Source: Microthrixaceae bacterium (lineage in GTDB: Bacteria; Actinomycetota; Acidimicrobiia; Acidimicrobiales; Iamiaceae). Taken from it: DNA of 64,000 bases. The number at the start of each line of letters is the position of its first letter. Position 1 is the first letter of the stretch. Below the pieces are notes generated by a model. It did not search any database. It saw nothing but the letters and a program-made list of their open reading frames with translations, and was not told where the DNA came from. Both the position numbers and the translations under genes were made by a program. The stretch spans positions 128,368 through 192,367 of the forward strand of contig JADJDU010000004.1 in the NCBI GenBank assembly GCA_016702505.1, read 5' to 3'. This document shows, in pieces, positions 42,574 to 51,337 of this stretch.

Positions 42574-43767
42574 ATGCCCACCGCCGTCATCGTCGACGCC
42601 GTCCGCACCGCCGGCGGCAAGCGCTACGGAAAGCTCTCGGGTTGGCACTCCGCCGACCTCGCCGCCGAGGTGCTCACCGCCCTGGCCACCCGCAACAACC
42701 TCGACCCGCCCTCGTAGAAGACGTGATCATGGGGTGCGTGATGCAGGTCGGCAACCAGTCGGTGAACGTGGGCCGTTCCGCCGTGCTCGCCGCCGGCTGG
42801 CCCGACACCGTCCCCGCCACCACCATCGACCGCCAGTGCGGGTCCTCGCAGCAGTCGGCGCACTTCGCCGCTCAGGGCGTGATGGCCGGGGCCTACGACA
42901 TCGTGGTCGCCGCCGGGGTCGAGGTCATGTCCACCACCCCCATGGGAGCCTCGGTAACCCCGGGCAGCTTCCCCATGGGCCCCAAGGTCATGGAGCGATA
43001 CGCCCCGGTGGGCGGCGTGGTCATGCAGGGCACGTCGGCCGAGATCATCGCCAAGAAGTGGGACATCTCCCGCGAGGAGCTCGATGCCTACTCCAGTGCA
43101 GAGCCACCAGCGGGCCGCCGCCGCCACCGCAGAAGGTCGCTTCGACAACGAGATCATCCCGGTCAAGGCCAAGATCTACGACCGCGAGACCGGCAAGGTC
43201 ACCGGGCTCGACGAGATGGTCACCGCCGATGAGGGCATCCGCCCCGATTCCTCGTTGGAGTCCTGGCCAAGCTGAAGCCCGCATTCGACCCCGAGAACGG
43301 ACGGGTCACCGCCGCCAACTCCTCCCAGATCACCGACGGTGCCTCGGCCATGCTGATCATGAGCGAGGACAAGGCCCGAGAGCTCGGCCTCAAGCCCCGG
43401 GCCCGCTTCCACTCGTTCTCTGTGGTCGGGGTGGACCCCATCGAGATGCTCACCGGCCCCATCCCTGCCACCACCAAGATCTTGGAGCGGGCCGGGATGA
43501 CCCTCGACCAGATGGATCTCATCCGAGATCAACGAGGCGTTCGCCTCGGTCGTGCTGGCCTGGCAGAAGGAGCACAACCCCGACATGTCCAAGGTGAACG
43601 TGAACGGCGGCGCCATCGCCCTCGGTCACCCACTGGGCTGCTCGGGCACAAAGCTGATGGCCACGCTGCTCAACGAGCTGGAGCGCACCGGCGGTCGCTA
43701 TGGCCTCCAGACCATGTGTGAGGGCGCGGGCATGGCCAACGCCACCATCATCGAGCGCTTGGACTGA
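42574..43767 (+). pseudogene. Acetyl-CoA acetyltransferase (thiolase), four frameshifts
   Basis: ATG 42574 with GAAGGGG before it. The conserved protein continues across four frame changes, near 42714, 43095, 43260 and 43525: MPTAVIVDAVRTAGGKRYGKL, then TTIDRQCGSSQQSAHFAAQGVMAGAYD (nucleophile Cys), then GRFDNEIIPVKAKIYDRETG, then VTAANSSQITDGASAMLIMS, then ALGHPLGCSGTKLM (His and Cys) and MCEGAGMANATIIERL. Restored length is about 395 residues, the normal thiolase size, and no block is missing, so single-base errors are more likely than decay. An operator-like palindrome is upstream. Confidence 0.85.
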
Positions 43768-43770
43768 CCG

Positions 43771-43800
43771 GACCCGCCCCGGCCCGCCAAAGGGCGGGTC
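43771..43800 (+). terminator. Hairpin just after the thiolase stop
   Basis: GACCCGCCC (43771-43779) pairs with GGGCGGGTC (43792-43800). It is G/C-rich with no T-run and is followed by a stronger terminator. Confidence 0.5.
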
Positions 43801-43821
43801 AGCCCCTGAACTGAAAGGTCA

Positions 43822-43857
43822 GTGACCGGTGGGAGCGCACTGCCTCCCACCGGTCAC
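43822..43857 (+). terminator. Intrinsic terminator after the thiolase
   Basis: GTGACCGGTGGGAG (43822-43835) and its perfect complement CTCCCACCGGTCAC (43844-43857) form a 14-base stem with an 8-base loop, followed by CGTTTTG. Confidence 0.85.
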
Positions 43858-43964
43858 CGTTTTGATGCGGTCCCACAAAGGACCTGTGCTGACAGGTCCG
43901 GTCGTCGTCGCTACCAGCCCGGGTCGGTCTGCTAGCCCGGCCCCTGGCCTCCTAGGCTGATCAC

Positions 43965-44228
43965 ATGCCGTGGCCGATCGTCAACGTGATCGTGGCACTG
44001 GTGGCCGCCTACGTGCTGCTGCGGATCGGAACCATGATCCTGGGCAGCTTCGCCCGGCCGTTCCGGCGCCGCCCGACCCCGGTGAGCTGCGCAAGGTTCG
44101 TCTCACCTACCGCTGCTCGATCTGTTCCACCGAGGTGCGCATGACCATGGCCAACGACGAGGTCCCCGAGCCGCCCCGGCACTGCCAGGGAGGACATGGA
44201 CCTCGTGACCCCGGTCGACGACATCTGA
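43965..44228 (+). pseudogene. Small membrane protein with a zinc-ribbon-like tail, frameshifted
   Basis: ATG 43965 starts MPWPIVNVIVALVAAYVLLRIGTMIL, one transmembrane helix. Near 44080 the frame shifts and continues GELRKVRLTYRCSICSTEVRM, then MANDEVPEPPRHC, and after a second shift near 44190 EDMDLVTPVDDI ending at TGA 44226-44228. CxxC and a later C/H pair suggest a metal site. Restored length is about 87 residues. I recall similar short proteins in actinobacteria but no assigned function. Confidence 0.6.
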
Positions 44229-44341
44229 CATCCCCAGGTTACGAAGGCGGATTCCACCGCCACCAACAGTGACCACCTGAACCCCGTTCAGGGAATGCCA
44301 CTACCAGGAGTAACCGCCATTACCCGGCCCGTCCACCGTTT

Positions 44342-44366
44342 CCCCAGGCTGTGGATAACCCTGGGG
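44342..44366. promoter_or_regulatory. Consensus DnaA box inside a hairpin
   Basis: TGTGGATAA (44350-44358) is an exact match to the DnaA box TTATCCACA. It lies in the loop of CCCCAGG (44342-44348)/CCTGGGG (44360-44366). A single box is not an origin; the crgA-pknB neighbourhood is close to oriC in mycobacteria. The rest of 44229-44456 shows nothing else. Confidence 0.45.
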
Positions 44367-44391
44367 AGCGTCACATCGATGTAACTTAGAG

Positions 44392-44961
44392 TCAACCTTG
44401 GTGACAGCTCGGTGTCCATGGTAGGGAGGCGAGGTCCAGCCACCCGCCGCCAGACCTCAGCGGTAGTTGGTGGCGGTGATTATGCCCCCCGAGGATGGCA
44501 GCCAGGCCGAGCACCAACCGCCAGTTGTCGGGCTCGCCGAACACCCGGGCGTAGTTCAACACGATGACCAGGCACCCGAGGCCGAGCAGCACGAACATGA
44601 GCACCGGAACCCAAGTCGGGCTGGGCATGTCGGCGTACTTGGCCGTGGGCGGCGTGTAGCGGCTCGACGACGGCGCATCGTGCCCATCGGCGGCATGAGC
44701 TTTGGACGACGTGGCACCAGCCTGCGCGCCTCCCTTGGGCGTGACCCGCTTGCTCACCACCTTCTTCTTCACCGCCGGCTTGGACCCATCCGTCGATGGC
44801 TTGGCTGGCGACTCCTTGGCCTTGGTGGTGACCTTGGCATCGCCCGCCTTGTCGGCGGCGGCCTCGGCTTCGACCTCGGACCCAGCCTCGACGTCTGGAT
44901 CGGGGGCAGGCGCGGCGCTGTCCGATTCGTCGGTGGTGCTGGGCTCGTTCTCGTCAGCCAT
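44392..44961 (-). CDS. crgA: Cell division protein CrgA, frameshifted at the last strand
   Basis: The given frame encodes 189 residues. A 100-residue Ala/Lys/Asp-rich N-terminus leads to the CrgA core: SRYTPPTAKYADMPSPTWVPVLMFVLLGLGCLVIVLNYARVFG and a second helix WRLVLGLAAILGG. The expected ending IITATNYR is present one frame away: removing one G from the GGGGGG run near 44484-44490 restores it, with a stop at 44457. So the literal C-terminus (HNHRHQLPLRSGGGW...) is probably wrong. CrgA is the septal membrane protein that bridges FtsZ and penicillin-binding proteins. The N-terminal extension is longer than in mycobacteria (93 residues in total there). Confidence 0.85.
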   Translation of the reverse strand: MADENEPSTTDESDSAAPAPDPDVEAGSEVEAEAAADKAGDAKVTTKAKESPAKPSTDGSKPAVKKKVVSKRVTPKGGAQAGATSSKAHAADGHDAPSSSRYTPPTAKYADMPSPTWVPVLMFVLLGLGCLVIVLNYARVFGEPDNWRLVLGLAAILGGHNHRHQLPLRSGGGWLDLASLPWTPSCHQG

Positions 44962-45119
44962 GGAGGGTGAGGTTATCGGGCCGGGGCACCAGCCAACCGC
45001 TCACTCCCACCCCGACCACGCCAATCACCCCGGTCGGGTCGGCAGCACGATCGATCGGCGTGTGCCTTCACATGAATGGGCTGCGAGCCTGGCGGCGGAG
45101 GCCACTACCCTGCCCAACG

Positions 45120-45707
45120 ATGACGGCCCGGATCCTGGTGATCGACAACTACGACTCGTTCGTCTACAACCTGGTCCAGTACCTGGGTCAGGCGGGCGCG
45201 GACCCGATAGTGCACCGCAACGACGCCATCACCCTCGACCAGGCCATCGAGATCGACCCCGATGGCGTGTTGATCTCACCCGGACCAGGCACGCCCGACG
45301 ATTCGGGGGTGTCCACCGAGGCCATCGTCCACTTCACCGGACGTCGACCGGTGCTGGGCGTGTGCCTGGGCCACCAGGCCATCGGCCAGGTATTCGGTGG
45401 CACCGTGGTCCGAGCCCCCGAGATCATGCACGGAAAGACGTCGCTGGTCCGCCACCGTGGCGTCGGCGTTTTCACCGGACTTCCCCAACCACTCGAAGCG
45501 ACCCGCTACCACTCGCTGGTGGTGGCTCGGGACACCGTGCCCGACGTGTTGGAGATCACCGCCGAGACCGACGACGGCATCGTGATGGGCCTACGCCACC
45601 GCGAGCATCCCACCGAGGGGGTGCAGTTCCACCCCGAGTCGATCCTGACCGTCGGCGGTCACGACCTGGTCGGGAACTTCCTGGAACAGGTCGACCGCTA
45701 CCGCTGA
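45120..45707 (+). CDS. trpG: Anthranilate/aminodeoxychorismate synthase glutamine amidotransferase (TrpG/PabA)
   Basis: 195 residues, class I glutamine amidotransferase. RILVIDNYDSFVYNLVQYL, GVLISPGPGTPDDSG (oxyanion part), nucleophile GVCLGHQAIGQVFGG and the catalytic His/Glu in GVQFHPESILT. It supplies ammonia to a chorismate-using partner that is not in the window. In mycobacteria trpG lies next to pknB, as here, but in this window it is convergent with pknB (26 bases apart). Confidence 0.9.
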   Translation: MTARILVIDNYDSFVYNLVQYLGQAGADPIVHRNDAITLDQAIEIDPDGVLISPGPGTPDDSGVSTEAIVHFTGRRPVLGVCLGHQAIGQVFGGTVVRAPEIMHGKTSLVRHRGVGVFTGLPQPLEATRYHSLVVARDTVPDVLEITAETDDGIVMGLRHREHPTEGVQFHPESILTVGGHDLVGNFLEQVDRYR

Positions 45708-45732
45708 CCCGGCCGGGCCAGCGGACCGGGGA

Positions 45733-47361
45733 TCACTCCCCGGGCGTGGTGGTGGTCGGCACCTCGGTAGTGGTGGGCGCCTCGGTTGTGGTGGTGGGTG
45801 CCTTGGTGGTGGTGGTGGGTGCCTCGGTGGTGGTGGGTGCCTCGGTCGTGGTGGTCTCCTCGGTGGTGGTGGTCGCCGGTTCGACGGCCACCACCAGCAC
45901 GATGTCCACGTCCTTGGGGTGGGTGCCGGGGTCCGGCACTGTGCGGATCACCCGACCGGGTCGGACGCTGTCTGATTCTTCGTCTCGGGTGGTGATCCGG
46001 TTCGGGTCGAAGCCGCGCTCAGCCAGGCGGGCTCGGGCATCGTTCACGTCCACGTCGAACAGGTTGGGGATGTCGGCCGTGTCCTGACCGGCGCTGACCA
46101 CGATCAGCACCTCACTGCCCTCTTCCACCTCGGTGCCCGCCACCGGGGTCTGGCGCAGAACCTCGCCCTCGCGGACGTCGGACGCCTCGTTCTCAACCCG
46201 TACCCGCAGATCCACGTTCTCCATGCGTTGGCGGGCGACGTCTTGCAACTCTCCGACCACGCCCGGTACCGCCACCTTCGCCGCTGAATCCTCGAAGATC
46301 CCGAGCTGACGGCCGAAGGCCACCAACAGCAGGCCGAGCACACCCAACAGGACCACGATGGCCACGAAGAACCAGGTGCTGTTCTTGCCCCGCTCGGGCT
46401 CATAGGCGTCTTGGTGTTGGGGGGCGGCCATGGCGGGCTCCGGGGCTGGGGAATGAAGGGGTACCGCGGCCGGGGCCGCGACGGGTGCGGGAACGGGAGC
46501 GGGCGCTCGCCTGGCCCCCACCGGTCGACCGGCAGCGAAGGACTGGAGATCTGCTCGCAGTTCGGCCGCGGTCTGGTAACGGTCCTCGAGGTTCTTGGAC
46601 AGGGCCTTGTTGGTGATGGCCTCGAAATCTCGGTGCAGGTCTGGCACCCGTTCGCGCAGCGGCGGCAGCGGCTCCTGTACGTGCTTGTAGGCGATGGCCA
46701 CCGGGGTGTCGCCGTCGTAGGGGGGACGGCCCGACACCATCTCGTAGAGCACCACGCCCAGCGAGTAGATGTCGCTGCGGGGATCGACCTGGCGGCCCTG
46801 GGCCTGTTCGGGCGAGAAGTACGTAGCCGTGCCCATCACCGATCCGGCCTGGGTGAGGTTCTCTTCGCCGGTGTTGGACATGGCCCAGGCGATGCCGAAG
46901 TCGGCCACCTTCACCTCACCGTCTCTGGTGATGAGGATGTTGCCGGGCTTCACATCTCGGTGGACCACACCCTTGCCGTGGGCGTATCCCAGCCCGGCGG
47001 CCACGTCAGCGGCGACGGTGGCGGCCTTCTTGGGGGTCAGCGGTCCGTCGGTGCGGATCATCTCCGACACGGTCCGACCGTCTACGTACTCCATGACGAT
47101 GTAGTACGTGCCTCGTTCCTTGCCCCAGTCGTACACGCCCACGATGTTGGGGTGGTTCAGGTTGGCCGCGCTCTGGGCTTCCCGCCGGAACCGGGCCACA
47201 AAGGCCGGATCGGTGGCGAACTCGGGGAACAAGATCTTGATGGCCACCGGGCGATCCAGCATCCGGTCGCGCGCCAAGTAGACCTCGGCCATCCCCCCTC
47301 GGCCGATGCGCCGGTGGAGCTCGTAGCGCCCGTTGAGGACCACCTGTTCCCGTTCCGTCAT
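45733..47361 (-). CDS. pknB: Serine/threonine protein kinase PknB with PASTA repeats
   Basis: 542 residues from ATG 47361 (GTG 47370 is also possible). Kinase domain about 8-270: YELHRRIGRGGMAEVYLA (P loop), VAIKIL (Lys), GVVHRDVKPGNILIT (catalytic loop), VADFGIAWA (DFG), and an activation loop with Thr/Ser before GTATYFSPEQ. A Pro/Ala linker, then one transmembrane helix (TWFFVAIVVLLGVLGLLLVAFG), then two to three PASTA repeats (VAVPGVVGELQDVARQRM, DIPNLFDVDVNDARARLAERG) that bind muropeptides. The last 45 residues are TTTTEAPTTT repeats. It controls cell-wall growth with PstP. Confidence 0.93.
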   Translation of the reverse strand: MTEREQVVLNGRYELHRRIGRGGMAEVYLARDRMLDRPVAIKILFPEFATDPAFVARFRREAQSAANLNHPNIVGVYDWGKERGTYYIVMEYVDGRTVSEMIRTDGPLTPKKAATVAADVAAGLGYAHGKGVVHRDVKPGNILITRDGEVKVADFGIAWAMSNTGEENLTQAGSVMGTATYFSPEQAQGRQVDPRSDIYSLGVVLYEMVSGRPPYDGDTPVAIAYKHVQEPLPPLRERVPDLHRDFEAITNKALSKNLEDRYQTAAELRADLQSFAAGRPVGARRAPAPVPAPVAAPAAVPLHSPAPEPAMAAPQHQDAYEPERGKNSTWFFVAIVVLLGVLGLLLVAFGRQLGIFEDSAAKVAVPGVVGELQDVARQRMENVDLRVRVENEASDVREGEVLRQTPVAGTEVEEGSEVLIVVSAGQDTADIPNLFDVDVNDARARLAERGFDPNRITTRDEESDSVRPGRVIRTVPDPGTHPKDVDIVLVVAVEPATTTTEETTTTEAPTTTEAPTTTTKAPTTTTEAPTTTEVPTTTTPGE

Positions 47362-47454
47362 TGCGGCCACAGCCTACGGGACGGCTCACCATCTCGATGA
47401 GACACCAACGGGAACAAGCGTGGACCGGTCACGTCGAGTTGGGCGTACGAGGGG

Positions 47455-48387
47455 TCAGCGGTCTCGCATCTTGCGGCTGAGCTCGTCGAGCCGCTTGCGC
47501 TCCAGCTTGTTCAGCGAATCGAGCCCGCCCTCGCCGATCTTGTCCAACAACACGTCGAGCTCGGCCTGCTCCAAAGGGGTGGGCCCTGACGATTCGGCCC
47601 CCCATGGTCCGGCCACCACGGTTCCCGCCCCACCGGCCTTGGCCTTGCGGCCCTTGCCCCTGCCCCGACCCCGCTTGGATCCGCCCGACCGGCCACCACC
47701 GGGGTGACCGTAGGGCGAAGCCGATCCCTTGGGGGCGAGCGCGGCGATTCTCGGGATGAAGTCGAGCGTGTCGAGCAGGCCGAGCTGGCGGCTCCCGAAC
47801 ACCGCCACCACGATCACCAGCAGCTCCAGCACCAACTGGGACCAGCGCCGGTCTCCGGTGAGGCTGAGCACGTCGATGGCCACGTAGACCGCGGCCAGCA
47901 CCCACGCCGGGATGCCGAAGAAGAACATGGCACCGGGGTTGTCGAGGGCGAACACCACCAGCAGACCGATGCCGAGCAAGCCCAGACCGAAGGCGGTGGC
48001 CCCGAAGCGGTCGATGCCCATGAGGGTCACGAGCACGGCCGGTAGCACGGTCATCACCGAGATGAGCACGGTGAACGGCGCCCGACCGACCCGATCCTCG
48101 ACCTGGTGGCCCACAAACCAGAAGAAGGCCAAGGTCAGGACCACCCAGATCGAGGTGGGCGGGTTGACCAGCGGCCAGGTGACCAGGCGCCAGAGCTCCC
48201 CGTTGCGCACGAGCTGGGTCTGGAACGCCATCTCGCCCAGGAACGACGGGCTTACGGCGTACACGAACATCGACACCACGCCCAGTCCCACCAACAAGGC
48301 GGTGGTGGTGACGTCGAGGGTGCCGACCCGGAACCAGCCGTCTCGCATCGGGCGTTCGGGCAGGGAGAACTCGTAACGGCCGGGCAT
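47455..48387 (-). CDS. Rhomboid-like membrane protein, catalytic Ser not visible, C-terminal DUF6576-like helix
   Basis: 310 residues. Six or seven helices in the rhomboid pattern (NGELWRLVTWPLVNP, with TLAFFWFVGHQVEDRVGRAPF). The usual GxSG nucleophile is replaced by DRFGATAFGLGLLGIG, so it is probably an inactive rhomboid. After a Gly/Arg/Lys-rich linker, the tail is LDVLLDKIGEGGLDSLNKLERKRLDELSRKMRDR, the short acidic helix found on other rhomboid-like proteins. It replaces pknA between pbpA and pknB. It may help to place membrane proteins at growth sites; this is inference. Confidence 0.75.
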   Translation of the reverse strand: MPGRYEFSLPERPMRDGWFRVGTLDVTTTALLVGLGVVSMFVYAVSPSFLGEMAFQTQLVRNGELWRLVTWPLVNPPTSIWVVLTLAFFWFVGHQVEDRVGRAPFTVLISVMTVLPAVLVTLMGIDRFGATAFGLGLLGIGLLVVFALDNPGAMFFFGIPAWVLAAVYVAIDVLSLTGDRRWSQLVLELLVIVVAVFGSRQLGLLDTLDFIPRIAALAPKGSASPYGHPGGGRSGGSKRGRGRGKGRKAKAGGAGTVVAGPWGAESSGPTPLEQAELDVLLDKIGEGGLDSLNKLERKRLDELSRKMRDR

Positions 48388-48445
48388 CGCCGCCGAGGCT
48401 ACCTGCCACCACCGCCCCCTCAGGTGCCGCGCCCCACCGCCCCGG

Positions 48446-49966
48446 TCAGCCGCCGGTGGTGGGGGTGCCACCGTCGGGGTCGGTGGGGGTGGCTTGGGTC
48501 ATGGGAGCCATAGCCGCCTCGATCACCTGCTTGGCGATGGGGGCCGCCACCCGGCCGCCGGTCTGTTCGCTGACACCGTCTTGGGCTTCGACCAGGACCG
48601 CTACCGCAACGGTGGGGGCCTGGCCGGGAGGTCCGGCCCAGGCGATCACCCAGGCATGGGACTTGAGCGGCTTGGTCGACCCGGTCTGGGCGGTCCCGGT
48701 CTTGGCTCCGACGTCGAGACCGTCGATCTGGAGACGGGTGGCGCTGCCGGCCCGCACCACCTCCCGCATGGCATCCATCATCGTGGCCGCCGACTGGGTG
48801 CTGATGGCCCGCTGCCACGCGGTCGGTTCGCTGCGATCGACCAGGTTGGCTTCGCCGTCGCGGATCTCGTCTACGACGTGGGGAGCCATGACCACTCCAC
48901 CGTTGGCCACCGCGGCCGCCACCAACGCCATCTGCAACGGGGTGGCCGCCACCGAGTACTGGCCAATGGCGCTCTGGGCCAGGGCCGGGTCGTTGCGGTC
49001 GGCTTCGAAGTCGTCGGTCGGGTAGCGCGACGCCACCGCCGGTAGGTCGAAGGGCGGCTCGGCGTTGAACCCGAAGGCTTCGGCTCCGGCTCTCAGCGTG
49101 GCGCTCCCGAGGTCGAGACCCATCTGACCGAACGACGTGTTGCACGACTTGGCCAAGATCCGAAACAGCGTTCCCCCGCAAGCCGACCCGCCGAAGTTGG
49201 GCAGGTTCTTGTCGGTGTAGGGCAGGTCCAGTGAGGTGATGGTCGGATACACCGGGGAGTCGGGGGTGACCATGCCGGTCTCGACCCCGGTGGAGCCGGT
49301 GACCACCTTGAAGGTGGATCCGGGCGGATAGACCTCGCGGTAGGCCTTGGCCAGCAGGGGCTTGTCCGGTGACGCCTCGTACAGCGCCTTCACCGCCCCG
49401 GCGGCCACCAGGTCGTGGCTGGACAACAGGTTCGGGTCGTAGCTCGGCCAGGACCACAGGGCCAGGACGCCACCGCTGCGGGGGTCGAGGGCCACCACCG
49501 TCCCCCGCTGATCGCCCAGCGCGGCCCGGGCGGCCCGCTGGACGTCGGCTCGCATGGTGAGGCGGATGTTGCCGGTCCGGTCCGATTCCACGAACAGGTC
49601 TCCGATGGAGCGGACCTGTTGGGCCGCGGTACGCCCCGACAGTTCGGTGTTGAAGGCCCGCTCCAACCCGGCGGCTCCGAACTGGTAGTTGAGGTAGCCG
49701 GTGATGTGACCGAACAGGTCGCCTTCTGGGAATTCGCGCTGGTATTCGTAGCGGTCATCGACGGGCACCGACCGGGCCAGCACCACCCCATCGGCGGTGG
49801 TCACGTGACCGCGGGGTCGGTTGAACGCCTGGTCGATGGGACGGGAGTTGCCGGGCCTGGTGTTGAGCTCGTCGGCCCGGTACACCTGGATGTAGTTGAG
49901 CTGGACGAACAGAGCACAGAACAACAACATCAAGAATGCGCCCAGACGGCGGATCTGTTTGTCCAT
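48446..49966 (-). CDS. pbpA: Penicillin-binding protein PbpA (class B transpeptidase)
   Basis: 506 residues with a short cytoplasmic end and one transmembrane helix (LGAFLMLLFCALFVQLNYIQV). The dimerisation part holds RPRGHVTTADGVVLARS. The transpeptidase domain has the active Ser in PPGSTFKVVTG, SCN in LAKSCNTSFGQ, and KTGT in VGAKTGTAQTG, giving DD-transpeptidation of peptidoglycan. It starts within the rodA stop (ATGA), so the pair is translated together, as expected of a SEDS-PBP complex. Confidence 0.92.
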   Translation of the reverse strand: MDKQIRRLGAFLMLLFCALFVQLNYIQVYRADELNTRPGNSRPIDQAFNRPRGHVTTADGVVLARSVPVDDRYEYQREFPEGDLFGHITGYLNYQFGAAGLERAFNTELSGRTAAQQVRSIGDLFVESDRTGNIRLTMRADVQRAARAALGDQRGTVVALDPRSGGVLALWSWPSYDPNLLSSHDLVAAGAVKALYEASPDKPLLAKAYREVYPPGSTFKVVTGSTGVETGMVTPDSPVYPTITSLDLPYTDKNLPNFGGSACGGTLFRILAKSCNTSFGQMGLDLGSATLRAGAEAFGFNAEPPFDLPAVASRYPTDDFEADRNDPALAQSAIGQYSVAATPLQMALVAAAVANGGVVMAPHVVDEIRDGEANLVDRSEPTAWQRAISTQSAATMMDAMREVVRAGSATRLQIDGLDVGAKTGTAQTGSTKPLKSHAWVIAWAGPPGQAPTVAVAVLVEAQDGVSEQTGGRVAAPIAKQVIEAAMAPMTQATPTDPDGGTPTTGG

Positions 49967-51330
49967 CACCGCGTAGCTCCAGCCGTTGTGGCGCCGGCAG
50001 TGGACGAGGTGCTGGCGCCGGCGCCGGCCTTGGCCTTGCGGCCGGCCCGGGTGGTCGCCGGCCTCTGGTCTGATACCCGGATGAGCAGCGCCAACAAGAT
50101 GTAGTTGGCCACCAGTGCCGAACCGCCGTAGGACACGAACGGCAGGACCACACCGGTGAGCGGCAGCAGGCGGATGACCCCGGCCAAGATCACGAACGCC
50201 TGCATTCCGATCAGGGCGGTGAGCCCGGCGGCCAGCAGCTTCTCGAAGGGGTGCTCGGCCTGCTGGGCCACCCGCAGCCCCGCCCCCACGATCAACAGGT
50301 AGGCGATGAGGATGGCGGCACCGCCCAACAAGCCCAGTTCCTCGGCGATGGCCGCGAAGATGAAGTCGCTCTCGACGATCGGGATCTTGTCGGGTCGACC
50401 CAGACCTATACCGGTACCGGTGACACCTCCCCACGCCAGGGCGTACCAGGTCTGGACGAGCTGGCCGCCGGTGTCATCCCACGGATCCATCCACTGGGTC
50501 ACCCGGTTCTGGACGTGGCTGAACTGCGTCCACGCCCCGTAGGCGGCCGCTCCGAACATGAACGCCCCACCCAGCGGGTAGGCGGCCCGGCCAGTGGCGA
50601 CCCACAACATCACCATGAACAGGGCGAAGAACAGCAGGGATGACCCCAGGTCCTTCTGGGCGGTCATGACCAGGATGGCCATGCCCCAGGCGAACAGCAC
50701 CGGCCCGAGGTGGCGCAGATCGGGCAGAACGGGGCGGAACCGGGGCCAGGTGGCCATGCCCAGCAGCTCACGCTTCTCCACCAGGTACGAGGCGAAGAAC
50801 AGGGCGAAGGCGATCTTGGCGAACTCTCCGGGTTGGAAGCTCACCGGACCGACCGCCACCCAGATGCGGGCTCCGCGGATGTTGCGACCGATGCCGGGGA
50901 TCAACGGCGACACCAGCAGCGCCAAGCCGATCAGCAAGAACGTGTAGCGGTAGCGCTCCAGGTCTCGGGCACGACGCACCACGATCAGGGTGGCCACGAA
51001 GGCCACGATCCCCACCGCGGTCCAGGTGGCCTGGTTGTCGGCAAGTTCGGCGTCGAGGCGGGCGATGAACACGTAGCCGATGCCGTTGAGCACGGCGGCC
51101 AACGGCAGGAGCATCCCGTCGGCGTCGGGGGCGAAGCGACGGACGGCCAGGTGGGCGGTGACGAACAGCCCGAAGATGATGCCCAGGAACGGGCCGATGT
51201 CGGCCGGGACCGACGCGGTGGTACCCAGACTGGCCAACGTGTACGCGCCGCCTGTGACCAGCGCGGCCAATACCAACAGTCCCAGCTCGGCCCGCCGGCG
51301 GGTCTGACCCATCACCGTTGTGGGGCTCAC
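49966..51330 (-). CDS. rodA: SEDS-family peptidoglycan polymerase RodA/FtsW
   Basis: 454 residues from GTG 51330 (ATG 51312 possible). Ten helices. SEDS motifs: RNIRGARIWVAVGPVSFQPGEFAKIAFALFFASYLVEKR, AQKDLGSSLLFFALFMVMLWVATGR with the catalytic Asp in KDLG, and the C-terminal LLPLTGVVLPFVSYGGSALVANYILLALL. The partner transpeptidase PbpA follows with a 4-base overlap. The last 40 residues are a Ala/Thr/Lys tail. Confidence 0.92.
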   Translation of the reverse strand: MSPTTVMGQTRRRAELGLLVLAALVTGGAYTLASLGTTASVPADIGPFLGIIFGLFVTAHLAVRRFAPDADGMLLPLAAVLNGIGYVFIARLDAELADNQATWTAVGIVAFVATLIVVRRARDLERYRYTFLLIGLALLVSPLIPGIGRNIRGARIWVAVGPVSFQPGEFAKIAFALFFASYLVEKRELLGMATWPRFRPVLPDLRHLGPVLFAWGMAILVMTAQKDLGSSLLFFALFMVMLWVATGRAAYPLGGAFMFGAAAYGAWTQFSHVQNRVTQWMDPWDDTGGQLVQTWYALAWGGVTGTGIGLGRPDKIPIVESDFIFAAIAEELGLLGGAAILIAYLLIVGAGLRVAQQAEHPFEKLLAAGLTALIGMQAFVILAGVIRLLPLTGVVLPFVSYGGSALVANYILLALLIRVSDQRPATTRAGRKAKAGAGASTSSTAGATTAGATR

Positions 51331-51337
51331 CTCGTTG

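Noticed and set aside
44342..44366. Replication origin at the DnaA box
   Set aside because: Only one box is seen; no cluster and no AT-rich unwinding region, and neither dnaA nor dnaN is in the window.
45733..45880. GGTGGT-type simple repeats as a non-coding satellite
   Set aside because: They encode the Thr-rich tail of PknB (TTTTEAPTTT units) in frame; the similar stretch at 51340-51500 encodes the PstP tail.
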